A stretch of DNA of 64,000 bases, from NCBI GenBank assembly GCA_964035545.1, contig OZ037765.1, forward strand, positions 3,899,198 to 3,963,197, in the 5' to 3' direction. Under the pieces are notes generated by a model, which saw nothing but the letters and a program-made list of their open reading frames with translations, was not told the DNA's origin and made no database searches. Source of the DNA: Bugula neritina (taxonomy: Eukaryota > Bryozoa > Gymnolaemata > Cheilostomatida > Bugulidae). Of this stretch, positions 26,501 to 41,500 are shown one piece after another (within the stretch, counting starts at the first letter, position 1; the number at the start of each line of letters is the position of its first letter). A program made the translations under genes and the position numbers.

Positions 26501-29500
26501 AGATTATCTCTATATCCATATATATCTTTCATATATAATATAAACATATAGCAATGCAAGATGCTAAGCAAACTAGAGCAGTTAAAGTTTCATATGATTT
26601 TATAAACATTGTCATTGCGATAGTGTGCTTGCATAGACTCAACTTTAGCCCGAAAACTCTAGCTTGAAAAATCTTATTTTATGAAGTGTTATAAATGGTC
26701 ACAAACTTTGTCTCATGCTATATGGTAACAACATGATAAAGGAATTTCCTAAGTTGTGGAGAAGTGTGTTTTACGGGCCGAGTAGCTTTTCCCACCAACA
26801 TTCTAACAAGACTCACAGGCTAAGCAAGCCTGTCATTTACTAGGCCAATGTTAATTTACTATCTGAATATTTGTATACTTAAGCTCAGCTGAGAATCTAA
26901 TGTTTAGTCTAGCAGTTCCCATATGTTACATTATTAGCTGAAGTTAATGCACACCATGTAAAAACTATCAATGTGCACGTACCTTACAGCATACTTGTTT
27001 ATATAATATTTATAAATAAACATTAACACAACTAATGCTGGACACAGATAGCATCTAGTTTATCATTAAATCATTCACATGTTTCAAGTAGGTTGTGGAA
27101 TTAAAAGTGAAACTTGTCATTAGAAACATATTTAGTTTCTGAAAAATTTAAGTTTTGAACAATCACTTCCACCAAACAAAAAATGCTGAGAAAATAATAT
27201 TTCAAATACCATGATCTGATTGGGTGATAACATGGTTTGACTTCGTTAATTTTTCATTCTAATTGTTTTTAAAACAAACCTAGTAAGGTTATAGAGATAC
27301 TTTTCATAGCCAGCTAAACTATTTTTGCAAATTTAACACAAGCAGTGAAATGTATTATGCAGAAAACAAGCACCTTGAGAGGCTGACTTGCCACTGTCAG
27401 TAAGAACAGGTACGAGGGCTGTGATTGGACTGTTGTGATTGTCATACTGCAGGACCCCTGCAGTGTTATACGTGGGAAACCTCAGCAGCCAGTCCTGTCC
27501 TCCGCAGATATAGCTGTGGTGCATCGTCGGTGGCTCTCGTAGATCCCACGCAACAAGGGACCCGTCCTGCATTCCCCCAAACACCAAGGTAGTTTTTATA
27601 GGACTGAAGCAACAGCAAGTTGGCATGCTCGCACTCGCCACAATCCTACCAACATAAAACAAGATGAAATCAGGGCAGAGGAATGTGACGATGTTTTGGT
27701 AAAAGAAGAATAAATATTTTGAGCTTGGATACAAAACAACAACCAAGTACATTTGCATCATAGCTTCCTGACCTATTTGTACCTATGAGCAAACACTGAG
27801 GAAAGTCTTATAAACGGCTTTTGTGACAGCAATATTCATTTAAAATGAAGCAGAATAATTTAATACTAAGCATATACCAGTAGTTGTGCCTTTAAAGTGC
27901 AAACAGCAACCTGAAAGTTAATTGAAATGCTGCAAAAATACTTTCCATGACAAGAGAAGGCAATTATACTCATGTCTCACAGCAAAATAATAAAATCATT
28001 TGAGATCTGTGGAAAAAATACTTTCTTTGTGACAGGTCATGCTGAGCAATGATTATAAATGTACAGATGATGACGCATGGAATATTTATAACTATTAACA
28101 AATAATTATGATAATCGTTTGCTGAACCATTATCGTTCAGAATGCAATTAATCGATTATATTGGACAGGAATTTTAACAAACAAAGAATTGCACTTGTCA
28201 ATGAATATGAATAAAATTATAACATTACCATTGCACTAACTATGAGGGGCTATATTAATCAAATGAACAAGACAAGAAATTGTGTTCTTTTTAGTTACAT
28301 TTTTACCGGTGTGTTTTCAACATTCCTTCAAACTTTCGTTTTAGAAAAGAATCAAAATATATTGAGTTTTGCCAAATGTGTTGGCAACTTTAAACTCACC
28401 AATAAAAGACATAAATACTTCTCATTCAATAAATAAGAGGATGACTCTTATTTTTTAAATCTGTTTAAATATGAAAATGTTTTCGTGTACAAGCAGTGTT
28501 TGATTATAAGAAAATCAGATAAATTGTGTGAAAATGTTGATTAAACATACTTCTGGGGTTGTGACGGGTCATTAGTGTTCCACACTCCAATCATACCATA
28601 TTTATCCAGTTTCTTATCTACAGGCTAAAACAGATGAACATAAACTGCACTCAAAAACATGTTATTACAAAAAATACCTGCGTGTAGTCATGTACATATG
28701 CTAACACAGCAGAGTTAGACTTCTGCTTAATGTCTCATTTCTCATGAAAGCTGTCACAAAATGAAACTGCTAAATATTTCTTCCTCTAAAATTTGACAAT
28801 AAAAAATTTTTCCTCTGGGCAATTGTAGCAGTTTTTCCTCATACGTGTCAGAGGTGTCAACAGGTAGCTAAATGAGTCATAAATAACTTAAATAAAGCAA
28901 TTTTCCTCAAGCATAATTAGATCAACCTACAGCAAACTGTAGAAGAAAGTTCTATCAATATAATGGCAAGAGATTGTATATATCAGCATTTCAATAATCT
29001 AATTTGAATTCCCATTTCAACATCAACAACTGGAAAATTGCTATTTTAAATTAAACAGTTTCTAAAATATGAATATGGTGACAATTTTAGGATATATATA
29101 TCATTATTTATATAGTTACTCTGTGCCAGTTATTTTAATAATGATTAGTTTTACTAAATAATTAGCAACTTGATTAAAACTTCAGTTATTTAGTAAATAA
29201 ACAAATTAAAAATATAGTTCCTGTTATTATAATTGCTCATTTTTAAAATGACTAATTTTAAAACTTTATAATTTTAAAAAAGGCAATAACCTTTGAAGAG
29301 GGATCTTTGAGCAATTGTAGAATTGACAAAACAGAAGGAAGCTTTCAAAATACTGCAGAGTATTTATCAAACATTAGCTCAACCAACCTTAGTGGGTGCA
29401 GTATGCATAGTCAACAACATCGCACTGTCTGAGGGGGAGAAATGACACCGAGCCACCTGCCTGGAGCTGAATATCTCTACAGACCTAAGGCTAACGTAGC

Positions 29501-32500
29501 CCTCGCTGCTGCTGAAGCTAGCAGACTTCTCGGTATATGAGCTCTTTACGTGCTCTTCATTTATCAACCTCTCCACCACCTGAAGAATAAAAAAGATTAA
29601 AGATTTAAGTTTGAGGCAAAAATCATTTTACAAAAATGTGGAAACATTAAACACTAATCAGGGACAAATAATTTGGCACTTAATATTTTTTTACAAATAA
29701 AATTATAATATGATTTTAATGTTAGTGGTTCAGTAAGAATTTATAGTCTACGCAACTAATCACTTCTAACAAAATTTGACTGAAATTACTTCCCTAGCAC
29801 CAATAGTAACCAAGAATGACTAACCTGATACCAAGAGAGACCGACATAAAAAAGCTCATGCAAGTTTATAGTCACTATCCCTGTGAGAACCCGTGATAAA
29901 AGGACTTTTTTAAATTGGGCTAAGAACTTATTCATATGTGTCACAGAAGCAAATATGACTGGATGCGCTTCCTAACATCACCAATGGCTTTTACTGGGGT
30001 TTGAACCCATGACTTCCTGTTTACTAAGCTGACGCTCTAACTCCTGGACAATGGCTGCTCCTTTTCAAAAGAAACTGAGAGAGACTGGGAGAAATTGAGA
30101 GAAACTGAAAAAAACTGAGAAAGACTTACCTGACAGGCCCTTTGCAAGAAAGCTGTCAGTCTTCCGTCATCAGCTTTAGTGACGGCTGCATTGGCGTCTG
30201 CACCTGGGTGAGTGTCATCTACAACTCCGCATACAGTAGCCCCCTCTGCGGGGTGTTGTGTCCACCTGCTAGATACTTCGATATCTTCTGTCTGTACGTC
30301 TCTGTCCAGATTGTCATCATTAGTCTGTATGTAGACCTAAACACCAACAGCAGCGTTAACAAATATACAATACGGAATAACTGCTTCGAATGTTGCCAAC
30401 AAAAATATTAAAATTTATTCTGGAATATAAATGCAACATATTGAATAAAAATTCACAAAATATATTTAAATATAATAAAAACGCTATTGTACTATTTTAT
30501 AAATATTAATTATTGAATTCTATTACTAAATATAGTTGCGTAATCATAGATTATAAATAGCTAAGCTGGTTCATTTCATTCATATAGAGTAAATGAATAA
30601 GAAGAGATACACGAGTCAGTATAAAACATTGTGAATGGTTTCAGCTACACAACTTCCTTTGTTTTGACCACAACATGTTTTCCTCATTATTAAAATTTGA
30701 TCTAGAAGTTTCCTTGTGTAAGACTTTTTTTCTAAAATAAAGCTAGAGATCAGCTTAATAAATGATTCACAATGCTAATAACAATGGCATGCGTTATCTC
30801 AAGTCATAAAAACTCACACAAGTTTATAGTCACCATCCCTGTGAGAAACCCCTAATGGAAAGTGTTTTTGTTAAAGCGGGCTAAAGACTATTCAGATGAA
30901 GCACAGGAGCAATTATGACTGAATGCTCTTCCTAACATCACCAATGGCCTTTGTCGGCTTGAACCCATGACTTCTTGCTTTCTGCGCTAAAGCTCTAACC
31001 CCTAGACCACAGCGACTCCCCATTATCTCAAGTCATGACCAATAAATCTCACCTGTTGAGCGTTGGTACGACCAAAGCTGCTCATGTAGAGGTCATATTC
31101 TCTGACAGGTGGAAGGTCAAACAGAGTCATATGCACAGTATCCAACTCCACTATGCTGAGTAGCTCCGTACATCTCTTCCTCGCCTTGGAGGCAGCCTGT
31201 AATATCAGTCAGAAAATCTTAGGAGAGTCAGCAAACAAAGTCATCGTGAATAACTTCAGAGTTTTACCCTTTTTTGGTATAAAAACCCTAAAGCTGAAGA
31301 GCTGCTAGCATTCAGTAGAGTACTACAGTGTTTACTAAGAGCTTTTGACTCTATTCTTTTCTAACACAATGGGTTTTCATCATCAACATGATTAATTATA
31401 AAGCCTAGACTTACAATTGACTAGACATTTACTATGTCATTTTCTTTCACTAGAAAAAACCTGTCACAAGTCAAAATGTGGTTCTAGCATATACAAATAT
31501 ATACAAATGTAAGCAGGAATTATCAAAACTATTTTTAGACTGGATGCATTGTTTTATTACATTCAACTGTTTAGATATAAAATGCCTTTGAAATGAAATA
31601 TTGAAACATTATCAATTTTTACATTGGAGTACGATTATAGTAGGCAGGATTTATGTATGAGAAAAAGCTGTAGAAACGTATAGTCACCACACTAGCCTGA
31701 GGCAGTAGCACTGCAGGCAAAGGTCTTGAAGGCATTGAAACTCTGATTGTACATATTGTACTTTTATTACATTTTGTAATTAAAAAGTTATCATTGAATT
31801 ACTACACTCCACTACGTGCCTGCCGTGATAGAAATTTGATATTTTTGGTACTTCAATTGCTTGGTTTAGCATTGGGAATATAACCTAGTTGCTATGCTTC
31901 CAAGACAAACAACTTCTGCTAAATATTTTTTAGAGCTAATGCTAGCTATTCCTTAGAACTAATGCTAAATAACTAAAACGTTGTCTACGCCAAAACCCGT
32001 TCTATATTACTTGCATTTCAAAGTACTTGCTACTAAAATTTCCAATCTATTGTCCTAAACTATGACACTTGTACAGCTGAGTTCAATTAGAATACTAGAC
32101 ATTGCATAGCTTAGCTAGTGACCCATTGTTCAGTGAGGTTACATGTGATACGAACTCTAAGACAGCCTTCTTACTACCCATAATACACTTGCAGCAATAG
32201 GCTAAGAAGTAACCCAATGAGGAAGTCCAAGATTATTCATGTGTGATGTTATTCAACTATTACTATTACTGTAAATAACTCAATTCACAGTCAGTGCTGA
32301 GGAGTGTTGGATTAGAGTTCACTGTAAGTAAACTATCTACTAATAGCTTCTGTATATTGGACAGTATAACATGCCATTTGGTGGGCAATAAAGTTTGAAT
32401 TTAAGCATTGTATATGCAGTATTATATTATACAGTGCGTTTTTGCCACGCAGGGCTTTTCTATATCGTGAAGACAACTACTGTGGACCTAGACTAAACAA

Positions 32501-35500
32501 TCTACAGATTTCCACTTAGCAAGACTGGTGCCCTGCTGCAGAATAAGTTGAGGTAAGGGAAGTGCTATAACAGAGGAGCAAGGAGGTAGGGGCAGTAACA
32601 GAGAAATTGAGAAAAGCCTGTGTTCTAGAGTAAAAATGTAGCAAAAGAAGTTATATTCAAACAAGAATTTCAATTAAAGAACTTAGGGTATCTCAATTTC
32701 TCCGCTACTGTTCCTAAGTTGCAAACTTCTAAAAATGTAAGCTATAATATATAAGTGTAATAACATGAGGTTAGCAGGTTTTGAAGCACTTCTTGAGGGG
32801 TGCTGGAGTGGCTTGTGGTTTAAAAACTACACTGCAAGTTATAGAAAGTTTCTGAGGCATGGAGTTTCCACCCTTTAACTATATAACTTGGTCTATTCAG
32901 CTACCTGATATTTTATTCATATTCAAATATAGCACAGGGGGCTCAAGTGATGGTAACAATAGGTTATGCTAATGATATCATGTTAAATAATTCGGAATTT
33001 CACAACTAAGATGAGAGATGTTGCAAAATAGAAGAATGTTCCTTCAAAAAAAGTTGAGCAATTAGATTATGAGTAACTTTGTTTACAACTAATTCTCATA
33101 AACTTTGCTAAAACTTAGTTGAGCAGTATACCAAATATTACTACAAACTAAAGAAGTGTGTAATTTGTTATTCAAGGAAGTAAATTGAAGATGTTTTGTG
33201 CTAGCTTTTAGATCTGTCCCAATCATCTCTCTATTGATATATAAGTCAGTTTCTAGATTTCCATGACTAAACATTGTTTCCTTATAAAGATAAACTGCAG
33301 TCATCTTAAAGTCATACAATTTATCACTTGCCTAGTTCTAAGCTATATCAGTCACTCTGTTTGAAGCAATACGTTACCCCCCCCCCCACTATTGAAACTT
33401 TGTCATCTTAGATTGAAGGTCTATTCATGCTTCATGCTTCCAACACTGATTGTTAGACATCAACAATTGTCTTTCGAAACTAGCATTGGCTGATTGGTTG
33501 ACCAGTAAGGGAGAAATGCTATTAGCCTAATTTCTTAATTGCTATTATCAATTTCGGTTTAGGTGCATGTTCAATATCTCTCAAAATCATAACTTCTTTT
33601 GCTACATTTTCTCTAAAAATGAGTTGTCTTAGAAACCTTCAGCTTTGTTGAGCTGTTCATTACACAATGTAGATTTAGATTAGGTACACTTTACAGGTCG
33701 TAGCAGGCAGGCTGCAGTTCACCTGTAAGACTTTTAGGGTGCAGATTATTTGCAGAGAAATGTAAATGAGGAGTCAGGTGACTACAGTACAAGTATGAGC
33801 ATACAAATGTACACGAAGTCATCTTCCAATACAAATATTAGTTCTACAATTAATGCATCGTGAAGACATTTATGATTGCTTAGGAATGGTGATTGAGCTT
33901 TGCACAGTTGCTACACCCTAAATGCTATACACTATAAACTACATGCTACACACTATACATTTACATGCTACAGACTATATACTACATGCTACAACCTATC
34001 AACTACATGCTATACACTTCATGCTATAGGGATACTATATGCTAAACACTATACATTACATGCTTTAGGGATACTATATGCTAAACACTATACATTACAT
34101 GCTATACCCTAATCTAGTCAAGGATTTTGTGTGTGAAGACTTGACACTGGGTGACATACTCCCATATGGGTAGGCCACAAGCTACAAAACTCATGAATTC
34201 CTTAGCACTTAATGGTGTTCACAGCCACCTACTTGTATATCATAGAATCTTTAAATAATAAAGTTAGAAAATGGAGTGGACATAATCAAACATATAGTAG
34301 TAAACAGGGTAGTGCATACTGTCATGGTGTAATGCAGTATACAGTACAGTACACAGTGTAGTACTATAGTGCAGTACATAGTGCAGTACATAGTACAGTA
34401 TACAGTGCAGTACATAGTGCAGTACACTGTGTACTACCATAGTGTTGGTCATTAAGCTACTGAGTTGATGAAAAATGAATGTAAAACGAAGTTTTGAAAT
34501 TAGGACTAAGGTCAAGTGAAGGTCAAACTAGCGTATACAGCAGAGGCCAACAAGTGTAACTAAATGAAGGTTAAGATTGCATTTATCTTTAGTAAAATAA
34601 TCATACAGATGTAAATGTTTATAATCTAATATGACACCTTATTCACTGAAGAGTTGCATGTGATGCATATTTTCTTATAGTGTAGCTAATCTAATCTTGG
34701 AGTTTACAACTATTGCAGTTATAGTTTACTCAACACTTTAGGTAATCTATTAGTAAAAGGGTTGTCTGCACTTGTCGGCTAGCAGAGGTTTATCAGATAA
34801 TTTACCATCAACCTTTATTGGGCACCCAGTAATTTACAACAGGGCTTTCTCTAGAGCAAAGGACAGGATTTGTGATGGGCTTAGAATTAAGTGATTATAT
34901 CTCACTATACGCCATTATTAAGCATACCCTAGCCATTTTTAGACCCGGTATTAAATAATTAAGGTGATGTGTCCAGCTATAACAATTACGCAACTTTAGT
35001 CTTAACATTTGCCAAAACACACATAGACCTCAAAGAATTACTACTATGACTTAGAATTTCCAAAGCCATGTTATATTTCTTTCTGTCTGCACAGCCTTTC
35101 ACTTACTTAGGAATATTGAGCTAGCTGGCTCACTAATTCAAGGGAATTTCCATAAACATAGACTAATGAAAGCTTATTATATCCTCTAACTATAGTGGCT
35201 AATATTTGTTGCAGTAGTTCTAGTGCTCATAGGGGGCGGAATTGTCCACCACCCCTCCAAAGAGACATCAACATTACTACTGCTAATCTATAGGATACTG
35301 CGTATAGACTTACTGAACTATGTTACATCTTACCTTTGATTTGAATAATGATTAGGTATTCACAAAAGAAACATAATTAGGTTAAACACTTAAACCAACC
35401 AGGAAGTACAACACATTTATCATAGAGTCAGCATATTTCTCCCCTGCTGACACAGATCACTCCTCTCTTACCTTCTGATTCATGTCCCTTTGCTTAGCAG

Positions 35501-38500
35501 CTACAAAGTTGATGAAACTTCTCGGTTTGTTGGCGGTTGTCTGCCCAGACCTTCTCTCCTCGTAATCAGTTGTCTGAAAAAGTAGAATAATACCTTACAA
35601 CAACAAGAGTCACTTAGTATAAAAATAACAGAGATGGTCTGTGAAATTAGTGGTTTTATAAAATTGGAGTAAAACGTGGGATTTCATCTTATACACAGAA
35701 CATAAACCACAAAAAGTATTCTGTTTGAATCAGGTATTGCATGCTGTGTTAAATAATGCAAGAATTCCAGTCTTTTAAAGTAAAAATACCAATGTTGGTG
35801 CCATTTTAGAGGTACTTCTATTAGTACATCCAATTTGCAAAATATATTTAAATTATTGATAATTGGGTTGCAGAAATACAACTGGGGCTGTATAACTTAT
35901 AACTGTGAAGTACAAGTCAACTATCTAGCTCTTAATGCATTATGCAGTAAGAAGTAGCCCAAGTGCCATATTTACAACCAGTTCAACTCACATCATCTGA
36001 GTTAAAGGACTTCCTTGAGCTAGCCAGTAATCTCTCATTCTCAGCATTGAGGGCGTCAAACAGCTCCTCCATCTCATTGTTAGTCTGAAAAACAAAACTC
36101 TGCTTAATTACCTTTGCTTAGCAAAACTTCTTAAAAATCTATAGATTATTTGCTTTCAATTTTCTTTCTTTTCAAGCTTTACTTTCAACTTTTCAGACAC
36201 TAACAAATAGATAACCATCTACATGAGTTCAAAACAATATAATATCAGTTTACTAAAGCAGAAATGTTAAAATTTGATCTACATTACATTTGGCATAAAA
36301 AGTTATATTATAAATTTTATCATTATATTTGGAGATCTCTAACCATACTTGTATGTACAGAAAAAATATCTCAACCAAAGTAAAGCCACAATGAATAATA
36401 TCAAAAGAAAGGTTGCCTTTCTATTGTTGACTAGCAGTGATGAGGATTAGAATTGCTCAATTATAAAACATGCTGAAGTAGAAGAGCTAATAGAGATATA
36501 CTAAATCATTTGAAAGAATAGTACAACTTAAGATACTAAAATATTATTGTCATAAGTATATGAGTGAGAGCATGAGCAGCAAACTTACAGCCTTTTTCTC
36601 TCGAGATTTCTGCAATGAAACACAATATTTACCGAATGGATTCAGTACCACCCAACTTGTTTATAGTCACAATTCTAGGAACAACACTAATGTTTTTAGA
36701 TAGATTCTCCTCCGTAAAACCTACTGACAATTTGGCTTGATACTATTTAAACAAATTATGATCGAATGCTATTCCTGCCATCACCTACAATCTAACTGGG
36801 AGTTCTACGACAAACCCTACACAACATGTGTCACATTAGATCTGCAGCTCTAACCACTAGACTGACTACAAGGCCTCCTATTAGTCAAACAAACAACATA
36901 CACACACAGGAGTTAGCATGGGGTGTTAGATAAATTACCATATTCTGTACAGTATTACCATCTACAGATATCTACAAGACCACAAGTTACATGCTGGGAA
37001 ATTTTCCACAACACAGAAATGTGTAAGAGATTGTCAATACCAAGCTCTAATTTTACTTTGCTATTTTAACATTACTATTTTAAATAAATTACATAGAAAT
37101 GAAATAGATTTTGTTTGAAAATTGTGCACTATATAATATTAAGTTTTGCTAACGCAGCTTTAAAATAAGCTCATTATTTAATGCACATGATGCTATTACT
37201 TAGAATTGTAACCAACTTCCAATAATTCCTTCAATTAATTTTAAATCATTCCCTTGTCATGTCCTCTCACAAAAGGCAATTCATTTTGAAAAACAAATAG
37301 CTAGTTGTTTGTCTGTTAATGAATTATTAAATTAAAACAAGGAATGTTAGCAGCTACTCACCACAGCTCTAGACTTTGCTCTCCCCTCTCCTTCATCAGC
37401 ACCACCGTCGTCATCCTCGAAATCATCATCATAGTCCTGAAGAAATCAGCAATCAGAAACTCAAATGAAAGAAAATCTGACTTTTGAAAAGCAAAAATAC
37501 AAGGTTTTCAATCAAAGAGAACTTTTTTGAAGTCCTAAATCTATTTAATATATGCAATATAAAATTAAGCAATATTTATGACGTAAACAAGTGACAGTGT
37601 GTTGTAAAAGCAGTAAATAACCTTAAACAATTTTATGCCAATAACAATTGGTTTGAATATGCGGCTTCCTTACAGTTTCAACTCTGAAGCTTATCAATAT
37701 AATTGTCAGAATTGGAATCAAACAAAATCTGGCATACCAGTTTTCAATAGAGCAACCAAAGTTTTATAAATGTACCTCAAAGTCGTCCTCATCATATCCA
37801 CCATATTCGTCTACTTCCTGCTCCTGTTCTTTGCTAAAATAGAATAGTTGCCTGATAAGAAACATCTTGCTTTTAGACTAAGTAACCATTCATTAGCTTG
37901 ACTTCTTTTCTAAAAGCTTACATCACTGATTCAATTGAAATTTTCTGTCCAGCATATGGACTATCTATCAAGTTACTTGCTAAACTATTTGTGCATCAAT
38001 AAGCAGTGTTAGAGCAGCAAAATTTTCTAACTAATTGGTGTGACGGTCTATACCTTTCTTAAGGACTGCTTTTAGTACTTAAAGGTACTCTGTAAGAGTG
38101 GCATGGCTTATATGGGTTAATTATTCACCGTAAGAAAGTATCCCCCAATAAATGATGTTTCAGTGAAAAATATATACAGTTCTGCAGATAATTGGCACAC
38201 AAAACTTAGAGATATATTCCTAGAACCAACCTTAATGCTGTTGTTTTTGCGTTCTCTTTGGCATTACCGGAAACTTTCTAAAATTTACATGAGTAAAATA
38301 TATCATATATATAAAGTTCTGCATGTAGAAAATATTTTGTGACAAAGAAACTAAATTATGCGAATATGAATTAACAATTCCAAAATGAGATAAAGAAAAG
38401 TTGTATTACCCTATTGTGGTTATCTGCACCATTAGATTCTTCTGTATCGTCATAATCTGTTTTACCCGGTCTGTCTCGGTGTCGCCTATCATTATGATGA

Positions 38501-41500
38501 TTCATTTCGTTGTCATCTTGTCTCTTATCTCTTTCATCGGCACTCTTATATTTATCATCTCTGTGCTCTCTCTTTCTATGATCTCTACTCTCTTCATGCT
38601 TATCACGCCTTTCCCGATCACGCCGATCTCTACGATCACTTTGGTTCTCATCTTGTTTATCTCGATCTCTGTGTCTGCTGTCATTCTCATCTCTTTCCTT
38701 TCGATCTCTATGCTTTCTCTCTTTGTCATCACTATCCCTATATTTTCTATCACCATTCTCATGATGCCTTCCATCTTTCTCTTCTCGGTCTCTTCTCTCT
38801 CGATCATCATTATCTCTATCCCTGTGACGTCTATCTCTCTCTTCACCACTTTGATGTCGCCTTTCACTGTGTCGCTTTTCTTTGTCTCTATCTCCATCAT
38901 CTCTGTGTCTTCTGTCTTTATCACCATCATCCCTATGCCTTTTTTCTCGATCTTTATCATCTCTATGTTTTCTTTCCTTGTCACCCTCATCTCTATGTCT
39001 TCTCTCTCTATCACGATCATCTTTATGTCTTCTTTCCCGGTCACCATCATCTCTATGCCGCCTTTCCTTGTCAACCTCATCTCTGCGTCTTTTTTCTCTA
39101 TCTCTATCATCTCTGTGTTTTCTTTCTCTATCACCATCTTCCCTGTGTTTTCTTTCTCTATCACCATCTTCCCTGTGTTTTCTTTCTCTATCACCATCTT
39201 CCCTGTGTCTTCTCTCCTTTCCGCCATCGTCTCTATGACCTCTTTCTCTATCACTAGTCTTTCTGTCAGAGCTTCCATGATGCCGCCGTTCTTTTTCATC
39301 TCCACCACGATCTCTCCGTTTGTCTCTTTCATGATCATCCGCACGTCGTCTATCTCGGTCATCCCTGTGTCTTCTTTCATCTCGGTCATCTCTGTGATGT
39401 TTCTCTCTGTCTTTGTCATCCCGATGCCGCCTCTCTCTTTGTTCGTCTTTATCTTTTCTATTACTACCTTCTACTTTGCTTCTGTGACTAGAATCTACAG
39501 CAGACAACTTTTTCAATAGTTTCTACACCAGATTGGCTATTTATAATATTTAAATCTAAGAATAACTCAATTCACCATCAACAAAACTTTTGACATTTCT
39601 TATAACCTACAACCCTGGAGCTATAACCACTTATTAAATCTAGTCGAGAATTGAATACATTTTGGAAAATGTAACATATTTCAACTAAAAAAAAGAGTTC
39701 AGCTTAGCATTAAGTTTAATTCTTCATTAATTCTTCTAGCATATTTTTTTTTTCTAATGAATGCATATTACAAAAGCTTCAACTGTTGTTTGAAATTTTA
39801 CAATACCTTTGGGCCTTGAATCATCCCCATGTTTACTCTTTGATTTGCTGTGACTTTTCTCCTGATTAATATGCTGTAACAGATAATTAATTTTAATAAT
39901 ATAAATACTTTATTAACATTTTAAAGGAAAAACTACTTCAATGCAAACCCAACAGTTTCAATACTTGATCTGTCAAATTCTCAAAATGCTTGAGATTTTA
40001 TACTCCATCAAGAAACCAGACATGCATAAATGCTAGTTATGATTATACAATCTTTAAGAATAAAGTGAATTAGACTAAAACTACTTAAGCATAAAAAAAA
40101 CATATATTTACCTTCAGCGACTGCTTGAGCTCATCTTCTTTCCAAGTTTGCTCTTTAGACCTCTAAATAGATAGATTCACAGTGCAATAAGTGTAAAGTA
40201 TTCTAATTTAAATTGAATTTAAATTGCTATAGGAACAAAAATAAATTATGTAGTTTAACAATATCATACTCTTAAATTTCTACATTCATTGCCCACAATT
40301 ACTTCTTTTATAAAGAGCAATAAGTCATCATGACTTTTGTGTTATAATGAAAAAATAATTCTGACAGTAATATCAAATTAATGTGACTAGTATCAAGCTT
40401 CTAATTGAAAATTAATTTAGTATTAATATTTACCTTTGGATACTAAATTAAAAAAAGCTTTGTGATGGTTTGTTTTAGATCTGTTTAAACTTGGCTGTTG
40501 CTGCATTAGTTCAATACAGACAGCAACAATCTGGCAATTATAAAACGAATTTCAGAAAACTCTAAGTATGGCTGTCATAATATTAATTAACATGCAGCAG
40601 TACAGTAACAGTCATACATGACCAATTGCTGCTAGTTCATTAAATTTTACTGGAAGTACCGAATGCATTGAAATACATTTTGATTCAATAGTCTCATATT
40701 GTGGTGGTTCGTGGAACTACCAGCAGCACAACATGTAGGGTCGCGTAATTGACCCGGAACAATGGATAGCCAATTAGCGTAGTTGATAGTTAGCAGCAAT
40801 TGTAGTTTCCCGCTGCTAACTCAGTCGAAGCTAGAGTGTGAGATAGATTAGATGTGTAACTTGTTAGAAATAATGTATCGTGTTTTTGTAATGTATAGTT
40901 GTGTGTAAAATATACTCGTTCACTCGACTTAGCCTGGTGCAGTTCTATACTAGATAAATAGACTCTCTGGATAGCATATCAACCCTAAATCTGAAAATTA
41001 TAACAGTGGTGGCAGCGGTGGGATAGTGCATCCAAGATGGAGACTGAAAATGCTGGAACTCAACCACCGGAAATCGAAGGTGAGCGTAGAGACAATGCTG
41101 TAGAGACAATGCCTGTTAACCATGTAGTAGAAGAGCGAAGGGTTCCGCGAGAACTAGCTGAAGACCGCTACAGGTTAAAGGCGCCCACCTTCACGGGTGA
41201 AGAGGAGGTGGAACAATTTATCCAAGAGTTTAGCGACGTAATGGACGTCGCTCAGTGGCCCCCTAGGGTGGCCCTGTTGAAGCTTAGAATGGCATTGATG
41301 GACAAAGCCAAGCCCTATGGGCTGGGCGTAGACATTGATAATATCTTTGCTTCTCTGCGGGCCCGCTTTGGCCTCTCTGCTACAGATGCCAAGGCCCGAT
41401 TGCAGAGGTTGCGGCGTGATCCCCGCACCCCGCTGCGGGAGCATGCCGCCGCGGTCATGAAGCTGGCACAGATCGCGTACAGCGACTTGCCCCCAGTCAA

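Noticed and set aside
30068-30120. agagagac on both sides of SINE copy A as a target duplication
   Set aside because: The right-hand copy is about 16 bp away from the element edge and lies in a GAGA-rich tract, so the match is not informative.
38401-39519. A 372-codon plus-strand ORF and a 305-codon second minus-strand frame over the same stretch
   Set aside because: They mirror the coding repeat of DYNC2I1 exon 4; the chosen frame joins in phase with both neighbouring exons and has the expected charged composition.
40437-40506. Alternative DYNC2I1 first exon starting at an ATG near 40506 with a donor at about 40437
   Set aside because: Its one left-over base puts exon 2 into a stop codon at once. 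The 48785-48799 exon joins in phase and gives a family-like N terminus.
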